Shown piece by piece: positions 1 through 9,900 of a stretch of 64,000 nt of DNA (position 1 is its first letter; the number at the start of each line of letters is the position of its first letter). The stretch is from Suillus spraguei (Eukaryota > Basidiomycota > Agaricomycetes > Boletales > Suillaceae). The notes under the pieces were generated by a model. The model was given only the letters and a program-made list of their open reading frames with translations, had not been told where the DNA came from and made no database searches. The stretch spans positions 1-64,000 of the forward strand of contig JABCPU010000351.1 of NCBI GenBank assembly GCA_016800925.1, written 5' to 3'. A program made the translations under genes and the position numbers.

Positions 1-14
1 GAGTCCATCAACTA

Positions 15-971
15 ATGGAACCCACAGAACAACCCCTGCCATTATTGCACCCAGGAGAAGTGGCCCTGCACCACTCGGTTGGACAGGAGGACCCGTGCCC
101 TGTTTGTTTGTGCGTCCGCTGCGCCACCAAGAAGATCAAATGTGTCCCAGCATCCATGGGATCCCGCCAAATGCATTTGAGGGAAGTCTACCATCCGCCA
201 GACGCGCTCCAGGACACCTTCCAGAGCTCCCTCCAATGCTCCCAGCTGCCTTGCAGTCCAAAGCCTGAACTCATGTCAATCTCGTGGCCCCTCCGGCACT
301 CCGGCTGTCCTGCTGTGACCACACCCAAGGCACAGTCCCGTGGGCGCAGCAAGACAATCGCTGCTGCCAAGACACCTGCACCTGCACCAGCTTGTGAGTC
401 ACCCCATTTTCTATGACCATCTGACCTTATCTTTCACTTAGCTATTCCATCTTCGAGCGCTGCAGTGCCTCGTCCAGCACTCAATGTGCCCATGCCGGGT
501 CTCCATTCCATGCAATTGCAATTTGGGATGGTGCCACTCGAATTGCTCTTCTTGAGGCTCGTGTGGTGGAGCAGGATGGTAAGATTGATACCCTGCAATG
601 CCTCCATGAGGGCCTTCGACGCAAAGTCATTGACCAGCACCTTCATTTCCACTTCCCAACTCTCCTGTCAATGCAACCTTTTGCTTGATCATCCATCCCC
701 CTGTCCATCTCACCCTCCATCTGCACTTGCTCCCCTCATTGACTTGGATATGGCAGGGATGGAACCTCCATCTCCAAAAGTCCAGGATGCATCTGCCATC
801 GAGAGTCTCATATTTGAGCCCAGCCAGATTCAGCCTGAGGGTCCACAAACATCCAGCAAAATTGTGGACCCAGATGATCTGGGCAACCTTGTCCCAGAAT
901 ATAATTCTGATGATATGGATGTTGAGGTGAAGGTTGAGCCCTCTGGTGATGAGGTTGAAATGGCTACATAA
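15..971 (+). pseudogene. Cys-cluster / coiled-coil protein of an expanded family, frame-broken
   Basis: I do not recognise a named function. Exon 1 (15-393) carries a cysteine cluster (CPVCLCVRCATKKIKC) resembling half of a fungal Zn2Cys6 or zinc-ribbon motif. A GT-AG intron fits at 394-441 (GTGAGT...TTAG). Downstream, a second frame beginning near 521 reads a heptad-rich coiled coil (RIALLEARVVEQDGKIDTLQ). The last part (about 720-971) is a Ser/Pro/acidic tail ending EVEMAT-stop. Moving from exon 2 to the coiled coil needs a +1 frame change around 445-520, so this is probably a pseudogene or contains an unrecognised small intron. A related arrangement, with Cys clusters and an acidic tail, lies at 31558-32473. 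The N-terminus may continue left of the window. A DNA-binding role is a guess. Confidence 0.45.
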
Positions 972-1149
972 TTGCATGTTGATAGATGTATATAAATTGT
1001 TTGAATGAATGTCAGTGCTGGATGCCAAGTCCGGAAATCCAGAACTGGACACTGGAGATTCAAAACAGATATTTTGTGAATTTCGGATATCCGGCCACCT
1101 GAAACACAACACACAACATAAATAATTTGAAACCTATCTGTCGAGTCAC

Positions 1150-1420
1150 CTTGTGCCAGGTGCCAGTCGCCAAATGCCATTCAATCCATATATCTTAAGT
1201 GCCGAACCCCGAACCCTGGCACCTGGGACTCGGGACTCATCACCATGTGAAAGATATCAATCTACATATTTTAAGTACCGAACCCCAACCCCTGGCACCT
1301 GGGACTCGGTACCCAGGACTTCAAACAATGTGAGGCAATACAAAGATATTGATTCACACATGTTGAGTGCCGAACCCCGAACTCCAGCACCTGGCACTTG
1401 GGACTCGGGCCTCGGGACTC
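1150..1420. repeat. minisatellite, left part (~85-bp unit)
   Basis: Degenerate tandem units contain GCCGAACCCCGAACC, GGCACCTGGGACTCGGGACT and an AT-rich spacer (GATATTGATYCACAYAT). About three units are visible. The array is interrupted at 1421-1425 by the copia element and resumes at 6685, so both parts were one array. Small ORFs across it are repeat artefacts. Confidence 0.8.
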
Positions 1421-1425
1421 ATAAC

Positions 1426-1708
1426 TATTTGAAGTCAAGCTGAGAGTTCAGAGTCAATGCACTCATATATTAAGAATCTATATAAATGTATCATACCTGA
1501 GAGTTCAGAGTCAATGCACAAGGCATATAAGACTATGAACTCTGACTATGGACGAGTTTTTGTAAATAAATGTAAACAATGCCTATCATGGTAATGTCCT
1601 TAAAGTGTCCCAAAAGTGCGGTCATTGAAGTGTCCTCAATGTCTCGAAAGTGTACTGAAAGTCCTGAAAGTCCTTGAACTAATTAAGTGCGAAGTCACAC
1701 AACTAACA
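1426..1708 (-). repeat. 3' LTR of copia A (283 bp)
   Basis: Same sequence as the 5' LTR minus one 9-bp unit. The outer end abuts TSD ATAAC (1421-1425) and the inner end abuts the polypurine tract at 1709-1717. Confidence 0.93.
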
Positions 1709-1717
1709 CTCCCCCCT
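1709..1717 (-). promoter_or_regulatory. polypurine tract of copia A
   Basis: On the minus strand AGGGGGGAG lies immediately before the 3' LTR start TGTTAG. Position and composition fit the plus-strand primer site of LTR retrotransposons. Confidence 0.75.
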
Positions 1718-1745
1718 GACTGAGCACATCTCTAATAACTCCCCC

Positions 1746-4700
1746 TCATCTGTGCAGCCCTATTATTCTACAAAATGTCTCCACCTTAGGTCGACTCAAT
1801 GCCTTGGTTAAGATATCAGCAGGCTGGTCAACTGTGGCTACAAAGGTGGGTGCAATTATCTCTTTGTGCACTACATCCCTAAGCCAGTACCAACTGAGAT
1901 CAAGTTGCTTCATCCTTCCATGGTGCTCTGGGTGTTTGGCAACAGATATGGCGCTCTGGTTGTCTATCCTGAGTATAGATGGTCCAGTGGCAGGGAATCC
2001 CATTTCTTGCAATAGATTTTGCATCCAACGGATTTCCTTGCCTGCTGAGACTGCTGCAATGTACTCTGCCTCAGTAGTGGATAGTGCAACAATGCTTTGC
2101 AGCTTTGATGACCATGATACAGTGCCAGTGCCAATCTTCACCAGGTATCCTCCAGTAGAGCGTCCAGTGTCCTTGCATCCACCATGATCAGCATCTGAGT
2201 AAGTTGAGAACAATTCAGTGGAGGATGGATCAGGTGCATAAGTGATCTTATAGTCTGCAGTGCCCCTCAGATAGCGCAGTAGGTGCTTGACAGCTTGCCA
2301 GTGAGCTATGCCTGGATTAGAGTTGAATCTGGCAAGACAGCCAACAGTGTAGGCAATGTCTGGACGAGTTGTAGTGGCTAAGTACATTAGAGCGCCAACT
2401 GCAGCAAGATAAGGGACATTTTTCATGAACTGGACTTCATCTGGTGTCTGGGGACATTGAGAGCGGCTGAGTCGAAGGTTGGGCTGCATAGGAGTGGATA
2501 TGGGTTTGCAATCAGCCATGCCAAAGCGTTCTAGGATATCTAGACAGTATTGTTGTTGGGATATGGTAATGGAGTGCTTAGAGCGTTCTCTGTCAATCTT
2601 AATCCCTAGAAGCTGAGTGGTGGGGTCTAGATCACAAAGTTTGAAGTGCTGGGAGAGTTCCCTGATGGTCTGGTCAATGGCAGAGGCTGATTTCGAAGCA
2701 AAGGTCATGTCATCCACAAAGACTGGTAGAATGATCCTGACATTGTCCTTGACATAGATATAGATGGAGGCGTCTGAGTATGACTGAGTGTAGCCCATAG
2801 ACTCTAGGACTGAACGCATTTTCTGGTTCCATCTGTTGCCTCCCTGCTTCGTGCCATAGATGCTCTTCTTCAACAAGCAGACCGTCTCTCTAGCATCTCC
2901 TATGATAAATCCTTCAGGCTGCTCCATGTAGACATCACAGTCCATCTCTCCATTAAGGTAGGCATGGGATATGTCTATAGAGCGCAGGTGGAGGTCATGA
3001 ATGGCAGCCATAGCTAGAACAACTCTAATGGTGGGCATTCTGACTGTAGGGGCAAATATTTCGAGGTAGTCAAAGCCAGGTCGCTGATTGTAGCCCTTGG
3101 CTACTAGTCTGCCCTTATAGCGCTCTACAGAGCCATCTGCATTGCGCTTGACCTTAAACACCCACTTGCATCCTATGACCTTCTTTTCAGTTGGTCTGGG
3201 GACGAGTTCCCAAGTGCCATTAGTGCTATGGGCATTCAACTCCTCTAGGGCAGCTTGCTTCCACTGTTCTGCATCAGGACGTCGCAGTGCTTCTTTATAA
3301 GACAGTGGTTCAGCAGATGATGCTGCAGAGAAGGCAATCTCATAGGCAAGATCAGCATCCTCAATCTCATCATCAACCTCAGAGTCTAGCTGGGCTGAAG
3401 ACAGTTTCCACCACTCTCTGGGCTTGGTTCTATTTCGCCTAGGGAGTCTGGCACCAATGCCAACAGGAGAGGGCGGTCTAGGTGGTGGTGAGGAAGTCAG
3501 GATGCAAGGAGGATCTGGATCAGTTTTGGGCACTACAGGAGCATCTCTAGGCATGTCTGGAGCTGCTGGAGGGCCATTACTCCCCCCTTGAGCCAGAGAC
3601 TCATCAGAACTGGACTCATCATCAGCATCAGAGTCATCAGACACTGTGTAGCTTCTATATGGCTGTGGGGGAGGTAGGGAAGGTTTAGGGCGGACAGGAG
3701 CAGTAGGTAATGGTGTAGGGACAGTAGGAGCTTGTATTGAGGTCTGATTAGGGCGCTTGGACAAGGGGAAGTATCTCTCATCAAAATCAGCTCGTTCTGA
3801 GATTACTGTCTTCTTAGTAGTAGGATTATAGAACTTCCAGCCCTTGTAGCCTTGAGGATATCCAATAAACACGCATTTCTCCATGTGAGACCCAAGTCCC
3901 TCTCTCTTGTCCTTCTGTATATGCACGTAGGCAGTGCAGCCCCAGACTCGAAGGTGGGAGACGTCAGGCTTCCTTCCATGCCATAGCTCATAGGGAGTGG
4001 CGCATTTCACTGCATCAGTGGGGCATCTATTCCACACATGGACTAGGGCTGCAAGGGCTTCGCCCCAAAAGGTCTTAGGTAGCCCAGATTCATCCAGCAT
4101 GGTGGTGAGGCGCTCAGACAGCAGCCTATTAGCTCTCTCAGCAACTCCATTCTGTTGAGGGCGTGCCCTGACAGTGTGCTGCCTCTCTATGCCGCAGGAA
4201 GTGGTGAATTGCAAGAGTGCGTTGCTCATGTACTCCCCACCCTTGTCATCCCTCAGTATCTTTATTTTTCGCTCTGACTGGTTCTCAGCATAGGCCTTGA
4301 ACGTCTTGAAGGCCTCAAAGACGTCAGACTTTGCTTTGATAGGAAGAACAAATCTGTATCTGGAGTAGTCATCAATAAATGACACCCAATAGCGAAATCC
4401 TGAGAAGGTGGTATATGAGACTTGATGCACATCAGTGTGTACAAGCTCGAGGGGCCTAGAAGCGCGCCACTCAGAGGGAGGGAATGGGTTTGCATGCATC
4501 TTTCCAGCTAGGCATGGTTCACAGATAGGATCTGGCGCAGTTTTCGACTCTAGGGTCATTCCAGTGACCAGATTCTTGCTCAGAAGCGTCCTAATGCCTG
4601 CTAAATGATGGTGGGCGAGTCTCCTGTGCCATAGGTTGATGTCCAGAGGCAAAGTAGTGGCTGCTGACGCATATTCAGCTAGTGGGGCGGTAGAACCATC

Positions 4701-6035
4701 TAGGAATGCAGCATTAGAGTTGCTGATGCTTGCTACAAACAGTGGGGTGCCAGCAGGACGCTCAAAGGACATCTTAGATGCATTAATGAGCACAGTGAAG
4801 CCCATATTGCGAGTTAGGTATAGCACAGATAGTAGATTATTTCGCAAATCTGGTACATGAAGCACTCTAGTGAATTCTACAGCTCGAACTCTCTTCCCAT
4901 TTACAATTGGACTGAATACCACAGTGCCCTCCCCTGCAGAATAGACTATGTTATTGTCAGCGAGCTTGATTGGGACGCATTTAGGGGCATAATTGCGCAG
5001 CCAGTGGCGGTGGGGTGTCATATGAGAAGTGGCACCTGTGTCTGCATTCCAGTCAGCATGGGCATCGAGTTGTAAGGGACAAAGGGGATGGGAAGGGTCA
5101 AAAGAGCGAAGACTTGCATTTCCTGCGAATTCTGTGACTTGTTGGGCGCTCTGAGAGGTATTCTGGGCAATGGACAAAGCAGCAGCAGTGGTGGGTGGTG
5201 TAGTGGCTGGGGATGATGAGGTGGACGCTTCAGATGCCTTATTAGCGTTCCTACCACCTTTTCTGCGGTCCTTATTGCTCTTATAGCGATCCTTAGCACT
5301 CTTAAGGTTAGTGCATTTGTGGGTGCAGTGCCCTTGTTTTTCACAGTACCAGCAGGTGACTGAAGTGCCACACCTGCACTCTCCAGACGCAGTATACAGT
5401 GCTACATCGCTCCCAGAACCCTCAGGACGTCTCCTCCTTTGAGTCTCCTCTGCCAAGAAAGCTGCCTTTAACTCCTCCTTGTCTAGGGACTTCAGTAACA
5501 TCAAGGAGGACGCAAAATTGGAGTATTCCTCGCCCAGAGAACGAACCATAGCCATGCAGACAAGCTCCTGGTCAAGTTCCTTGATGGTATAGGGCTTGGT
5601 AGAGTCTGAGGGGTGCAATTCCTGGACTTTAGACATCCCATCTTCAATCCTGGCAATGAGAGTGCTCAAGGATTCATCAGGTTGCTTTCTGATGGAGAAG
5701 AAGTCGTCCCAGGCATTGAAACGCGCTCCAGGACGCTTCTGGAGGTGGGTAGATGCGAGGGTAGTCCAAATCTTGACAGGGTCATCCTGGACAGAGTCTA
5801 TATGGGTCCTTTGCTCAACAGAACATGCGAGGTACAGCTCCCCAGCTGCCTTGTCTGCCTTGGTGTCCCACTTCACTGCAGCTTCCATCTCAGTAGGTCT
5901 AGTCTCAGTGCCATTGACAAGCAGCCAGAGACCTTTGACGCGAAGGTAGGCCTTCATTTCACCTTTCCAGGTAGCATAGTTGGTAGAGGTGAGTTTGGTG
6001 ACAGTGTGGACGGTTTTTGAGTCTTCTGAGGACAT
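1746..6035 (-). CDS. Ty1/copia Gag-Pol polyprotein, intact
   Basis: One open frame encodes every function needed for copia retrotransposition, with no gag-pol frameshift. The frame is open from a Met at 6245 (1499 aa). I prefer the Met at 6035 (MSSEDSK..., 1429 aa), because gag of this family usually begins shortly before the NYATWK motif, although a truncated copy at 36363 keeps the upstream stretch open too. In 1499-aa numbering: gag to ~290; CCHC zinc knuckle 298-311 (CX2CX4HX4C); protease DTG 402-404; GAG-pre-integrase LWHRRLAHHH near 539; integrase D604, D666/667 and E703 (QQNGVAERANR); acidic/Pro linker 830-950; reverse transcriptase from ~1000 with FVDD at 1176-1179; RNase H with SDADHGG and the TTEAEYIA motif; C-terminal ADILTKALSRPK. 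No catalytic residue looks lost. Confidence 0.95.
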   Translation of the reverse strand: MSSEDSKTVHTVTKLTSTNYATWKGEMKAYLRVKGLWLLVNGTETRPTEMEAAVKWDTKADKAAGELYLACSVEQRTHIDSVQDDPVKIWTTLASTHLQKRPGARFNAWDDFFSIRKQPDESLSTLIARIEDGMSKVQELHPSDSTKPYTIKELDQELVCMAMVRSLGEEYSNFASSLMLLKSLDKEELKAAFLAEETQRRRRPEGSGSDVALYTASGECRCGTSVTCWYCEKQGHCTHKCTNLKSAKDRYKSNKDRRKGGRNANKASEASTSSSPATTPPTTAAALSIAQNTSQSAQQVTEFAGNASLRSFDPSHPLCPLQLDAHADWNADTGATSHMTPHRHWLRNYAPKCVPIKLADNNIVYSAGEGTVVFSPIVNGKRVRAVEFTRVLHVPDLRNNLLSVLYLTRNMGFTVLINASKMSFERPAGTPLFVASISNSNAAFLDGSTAPLAEYASAATTLPLDINLWHRRLAHHHLAGIRTLLSKNLVTGMTLESKTAPDPICEPCLAGKMHANPFPPSEWRASRPLELVHTDVHQVSYTTFSGFRYWVSFIDDYSRYRFVLPIKAKSDVFEAFKTFKAYAENQSERKIKILRDDKGGEYMSNALLQFTTSCGIERQHTVRARPQQNGVAERANRLLSERLTTMLDESGLPKTFWGEALAALVHVWNRCPTDAVKCATPYELWHGRKPDVSHLRVWGCTAYVHIQKDKREGLGSHMEKCVFIGYPQGYKGWKFYNPTTKKTVISERADFDERYFPLSKRPNQTSIQAPTVPTPLPTAPVRPKPSLPPPQPYRSYTVSDDSDADDESSSDESLAQGGSNGPPAAPDMPRDAPVVPKTDPDPPCILTSSPPPRPPSPVGIGARLPRRNRTKPREWWKLSSAQLDSEVDDEIEDADLAYEIAFSAASSAEPLSYKEALRRPDAEQWKQAALEELNAHSTNGTWELVPRPTEKKVIGCKWVFKVKRNADGSVERYKGRLVAKGYNQRPGFDYLEIFAPTVRMPTIRVVLAMAAIHDLHLRSIDISHAYLNGEMDCDVYMEQPEGFIIGDARETVCLLKKSIYGTKQGGNRWNQKMRSVLESMGYTQSYSDASIYIYVKDNVRIILPVFVDDMTFASKSASAIDQTIRELSQHFKLCDLDPTTQLLGIKIDRERSKHSITISQQQYCLDILERFGMADCKPISTPMQPNLRLSRSQCPQTPDEVQFMKNVPYLAAVGALMYLATTTRPDIAYTVGCLARFNSNPGIAHWQAVKHLLRYLRGTADYKITYAPDPSSTELFSTYSDADHGGCKDTGRSTGGYLVKIGTGTVSWSSKLQSIVALSTTEAEYIAAVSAGKEIRWMQNLLQEMGFPATGPSILRIDNQSAISVAKHPEHHGRMKQLDLSWYWLRDVVHKEIIAPTFVATVDQPADILTKALSRPKVETFCRIIGLHR

Positions 6036-6375
6036 GGTAAAGGTGGGCAGTGGTGCAGGGCAGGAGTGGGACAAAGTAAGGGCAAGGGCTTGGTAGAACT
6101 CGAGGTAATAGCAGTCTTTGCTGATTTTCAGCGAAAGAAGGCTAGGGAATAATGGTGGGGAGGCTGGTGCACCTAGGAGGCAAGAGGAGCGAAAATGCGG
6201 ACTATGTTGTCCAAAGACAATGAACTTCCAACAATCTTTCAACACAGTAACCCAAAAAACTCAACACAACTCTCTCCAATGGGTTCCTTAGGCCTTCGAA
6301 GGGTGGGGAACCAGATAGGAGCGGTTTAGGGCGAGTGGTAGGTTGGTGCTGCTGGTGGTAGATTGGGCTGCTAAA

Positions 6376-6392
6376 GCGCAGGGCTCATAACC
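6376..6392 (-). promoter_or_regulatory. primer-binding site, half-tRNA-iMet type
   Basis: Directly inside the 5' LTR. The plus strand reads GCGCAGGGCTCATAACC, matching the anticodon stem-loop of eukaryotic initiator tRNA-Met (anticodon CAT within CTCATAA) as I remember the yeast tRNA. The minus strand would therefore pair with a tRNA cut in the anticodon loop, as known for Drosophila copia, and not with the tRNA 3' end. The same 3'-most 15 nt recur at 54546-54560; at 36217 the copy in front of the truncated element differs by one base within that stretch. Confidence 0.75.
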
Positions 6393-6684
6393 TATTTGAA
6401 GTCAAGCTGAGAGTTCAGAGTCAATGCACTCATATATTAAGAATCTATATAAATGTATCATACCTGAGAGTTCAGAGTCAATGCACAAGGCATATAAGAC
6501 TATGAACTCTGACTATGGACGAGTTTTTGTAAATAAATGTAAACAATGCCTATCATGGTAATGTCCTTAAAGTGTCCCAAAAGTGCGGTCATTGAAGTGT
6601 CCTCAATGTCTCGAAAGTGTACTGAAAGTCCTGAAAGTCCTGAAAGTCCTTGAACTAATTAAGTGCGAAGTCACACAACTAACA
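6393..6684 (-). repeat. 5' LTR of copia A (292 bp)
   Basis: Starts TGTTAG at 6684 and ends CTTCAAATA at 6393 on the minus strand. It contains a doubled 21-bp-scale block built around GAGAGTTCAGAGTCAATGCA and a short tandem of TGAAAGTCC (one unit more than the 3' LTR). It should hold the promoter of the element. Confidence 0.93.
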
Positions 6685-6689
6685 ATAAC

Positions 6690-7570
6690 AATGTGAAAGA
6701 TATTGATCCACATATTTTAAGTACCGAACCCTGAACCCCAGCACCCGGGACTTAGAACAATGTGAGGCAATACAAGGATATTGATTCACACATGTTGAGT
6801 GCTGGACCCTGAACTCCGGCACCTGGCACTCGGGACTTGGGACTCATAATGTGAAAGATATTGATCCACATATTGTCAGTGCTGAACCCTGAACCCTGGC
6901 ACCTGGCACCTGGCACTCACAACTTGGGACTCAGAACAATGTGAGGCAATAGACACATATTGATCCACACATTCTAAGTGCCAAACCCCGAACTCCAAAC
7001 TCCAGTAGTCTACTATTTAGGGGTTTGGGGTTTGGTACTCGGGATTCTGCACTTGAGACTGAAACAAATGTTAGGCAATATAATGACTTGGATCCACACA
7101 TTTTTGGTAAATATCTTTTTCGTCTCAAATCTCGAGTGCCAAACCCCGAATCCCGAAATCTGGTAGTCCACAATTTCAGGGTTCGGTACTTGGGACTCAG
7201 AAAAATGTCAGGCAACAACAAAACTTTGATCCACACATTTTTGGTAGATATCTTTTTTGTCTTGAATCTCGAGTTTCTAGTTTCAGGACTCTGCACCTGG
7301 CACCTGGCACTCGGCACTCAGCACTAGATGACTCGACACATGGACTTTAAATCTTTCACCTTGTGTGTTGTGTTTTGGGTGTCCGGGTATCCAGAATTCA
7401 GGAAATATCAATATCTAGTTTGAATCTCCAGTTTCGAGTTCCAGGTTTCAGGACTTGGCATCCGGCACCCAGCACTCAGTACTCGGGGTTTGGCACTCAG
7501 TGAAATTTGACATTTACATTTTTGTGAGTTTTGGCATCTGAGTCTCGTGTTTCAGGCTTCAGGTGCTCCG
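6690..7570. repeat. minisatellite, right part
   Basis: Continuation of the array at 1150-1420 after the copia element: repeated units of AATGTGA(A/G)..GATATTGATCCACA followed by GTGCCRAACCCCGAA and CTCGGGACTC. Units become more diverged to the right. About ten degenerate units are visible and no gene is supported. Confidence 0.75.
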
Positions 7571-7836
7571 GTGGTTGGGTTTCGAGACTTGGTGATTTGT
7601 TGTGTTAGACAATAGGATATGGTGCACACCAATGCTCAGGTTTCAGGTTTTCGGGCTTCAGGACTCAATTATTGGTGAATGTCAGACATGGTGCATTCAG
7701 GTTTTCATGCTTTGGGGTATAGATTTTGGTGGTCAATGGTAGGTATATGCACTCATAGGGTGCATGTATCCTATGTGTTTGATTCTCTGGTGGCTATATC
7801 AGCTGTACATCTTTATGATACATATCTAGGCCCACC
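7571..7836. other. no gene seen; diverged minisatellite edge
   Basis: GGTTTCAGG / TTCAGGCTTCAGG-type short repeats fade out here. The last bases (CCCACCCATAT) are the left remnant of the array at 9343-9900, split by the LTR at 7842. Confidence 0.4.
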
Positions 7837-7841
7837 CATAT

Positions 7842-9342
7842 TGTTACGACCATGCAAAACCGGAGATTAGCAAGAAGTCCTGGTCTTACATGGGGTTGTA
7901 CTGGAGGGTTGTAAGTCAAAGGGGCTTGGCCTCAGCTCGTACGCTGTGCCCCTTACCCGAGTATGTGCCCTTAATTTCGGATGAAGTCCAAGGGAGAGTT
8001 CTGGTGGAGTCCGGATGGAGGGTCCGGACGAACTCTAAGGCAGGATAGCTCGACAGAGCTCCGATGGACTTCCGGATGAGCGCGGGAATGCGCCGGAACT
8101 ATTTCCGGAAGGTAGGGAGTAATGGTAACACTACTGGAACAAGTTCCAAGTAGAACGGATGAAGGATGGACCGCTGGGCAAAGTCCAGGGCAGGATAGGA
8201 GCAGAGCTCCGGAGGGAAAGATGATCCATAGATGTCAGAGGATAGGATAGGATGGATCCGAAGGACTAGGGGTCCGAAGGTCCAGAGCTCAGAGGAGCGG
8301 AGGAGCGGATGATCGGAGGAGCGGAGGAGCGGAGGAGCGGAGGAGCGGAGGAGCGGAGGAGCAGAGGAGCGGAGGAGTGGAGGAGCGGATGATCGGAGGA
8401 GCGGAGGAGCAGATGATCGGAGGAGCGGATGATCGGAGGAGCGGAGGAGCGGATGATCGGAGGAGCGGAGGAGCAGATGATCGGAGGAGCGGAGGAGTGG
8501 AGGAGCGGATGATCGGATGATCGGATGAGCGTAGCTCTGTGGATCTTAGAGGAAGTGTTGGCTACTAGAGAGGAGTAGGTCCGGATATGGTGTAGAGATA
8601 GTATAGACTACTCCGGACAAGGTCCGGAATAGAAACAGACAGTATAAGACTACCAAAGGTAGAGTCGGAGGTGAAACAGATGATAGACAGAGATGGACGA
8701 AGTCCGAACAGATTATAGGACATAGGATCAAAGCTCCGGCCTAGGGAGTAATCCCATAGGCCTGCGTTGGAAGCTTACAAGGCCGGAGCCCAAGTGCAAG
8801 AACGGAGACGGAGTTATATAGACATGATAACAGGATACAGAGTAGTCAAAGGAATATACAGAAGTAGGAACAATGAATCAGACTAAGGTCTGCAGGAGTT
8901 GTACTACAAGTTTATATACTGTAGGTAGCATGCCGGAAGGCAAGCAAGGATAGTCCGAGGCTATGTTTGAGGCATTGCGGAACACAAGGCTATGAACTCG
9001 GAAATAAGACTTGTACGAAATATCTTATCAAGACGGAAGTCAAGATAACTGAAAGCCAGAGGTGCAGAGATAACCGAAAGCCGGACACAGGTATTAACCT
9101 AAAAGGAGTAGCGCGCAGGTGTGCGGGAATAGTTTCGGATATGAGCATGGATCGGATATGGACACGGATCGGATATGGACATGGATCGGATATGAACACG
9201 GATCGGATATGGACATGGATCGGATGAGTGGATCAGGTCGGATGGATGGACTGAGTCGGATATGGATATGGATTAGATATGGATGGATGTTGATTGGTGT
9301 CCAGATGTCCATGGATCAGACCTGAATGTACGGTATATGACA
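7842..9342 (+). mobile_element. solo LTR, family B copy 1 (1.5 kb)
   Basis: Starts TGTTACGACCATGCAAAAC and ends GGTATATGACA. A 5-bp TSD, CATAT, lies at 7837-7841 and 9343-9347. It holds an 11-bp-class minisatellite (GGAGGAGCGGA/TGATC units) at about 8281-8530 and a GATCGGATATGGACATG tandem at about 9137-9280, which explain why it is longer than copies 2 (1108 bp) and 4 (1284 bp). No coding sequence is present, so it is a solo LTR left by recombination. ORFs over the tandem parts are not genes. Confidence 0.9.
8281..8530. repeat. GGAGGAGCGGATGATC minisatellite inside LTR-B
   Basis: About 20 short units mixing GGAGGAGC and GGATGATC. The same site in LTR-B copies 3 and 4 has only a few units, so the array expanded in this copy. 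Confidence 0.85.
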
Positions 9343-9900
9343 CATATATGTAATATATTTTACCTCGGCCCACCCATATATGTAATATATTTTACCTTGG
9401 CCCACCCATATATGCAATATACCTCCACGTCGGCCCACCCATCTATGTAAAATTTCCCCACATTGGCCCACCTGTCTATGCAATAAATATTTTACTGCAC
9501 CCTCAGCCCACCCATGCATGTAATACACCCCATGTTGGCCCACCCATATATGTAATATTCTCTTACCTCAGCCCACCCGTCTATGCAATAAATATTTTAC
9601 TGCACCCTCAGCACACCCATATATGTAATATTCTCTTACCTCGGCCCACCTGTCTATGCAATAATATTTGCCTTGCATCTCTCTTCAGCCCAGCTGTCTA
9701 TAATATCCTACTCTACATACTACCCAGATGGACCCACCCATCTCTGTCGGTGATGATATCCCCCTGGCCCATCCGTCAACATCAGAAATCATGTTTCCCT
9801 TGGCCCACCCGTCTCTCCTGAAAATAAAATTCTCCCAGCCCACCCATCTCCATCGGAAATAATATTCTTCCCAGCCCATCTGTCAACATTGAGGATATAC
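9343..9900. repeat. degenerate tandem array (CGGCCCACCCATATATGTAATAT units)
   Basis: Roughly 35-70 bp units carrying GGCCCACC(C/T)(A/G)T(A/C)TATG and TAATAT/AATATTTTAC occur about 14 times, diverging rightwards. The array continues left of LTR-B copy 1 (CCCACCCATAT at 7831-7841). No gene is present. Confidence 0.8.

Larger units (their letters stand above)
1426..6684 (-). mobile_element. complete Ty1/copia LTR retrotransposon (family A)
   Basis: This is a full-length element of 5259 bp on the minus strand. Two LTRs (6393-6684 is the 5' LTR, 1426-1708 the 3' LTR) flank one uninterrupted gag-pol frame. A perfect 5-bp TSD, ATAAC, lies at 1421-1425 and 6685-6689. The LTRs begin TGTTAG and end AAATA on the coding strand, so the ends are TG...TA and not the usual TG...CA. 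By eye the two LTRs are identical apart from one extra 9-bp unit (TGAAAGTCC) in the 5' LTR, which means a recent insertion. The primer-binding site is complementary to an internal part of initiator tRNA-Met, and a polypurine tract precedes the 3' LTR. Copies of its LTR occur at 28233, 29653, 34287, 36011 and 40689. Confidence 0.95.

Noticed and set aside
8281..8530. CRISPR-like repeat array
   Set aside because: Units are directly tandem with no unique spacers, in a eukaryotic LTR.
8967..9325. Frames of 60-86 codons over the GATCGGATATGG repeat as genes
   Set aside because: Repeat-driven open frames in an LTR, present on both strands.
9343..9900. Telomere-like or centromere repeat
   Set aside because: Unit is long, degenerate and interstitial, without TTAGGG-type motifs.
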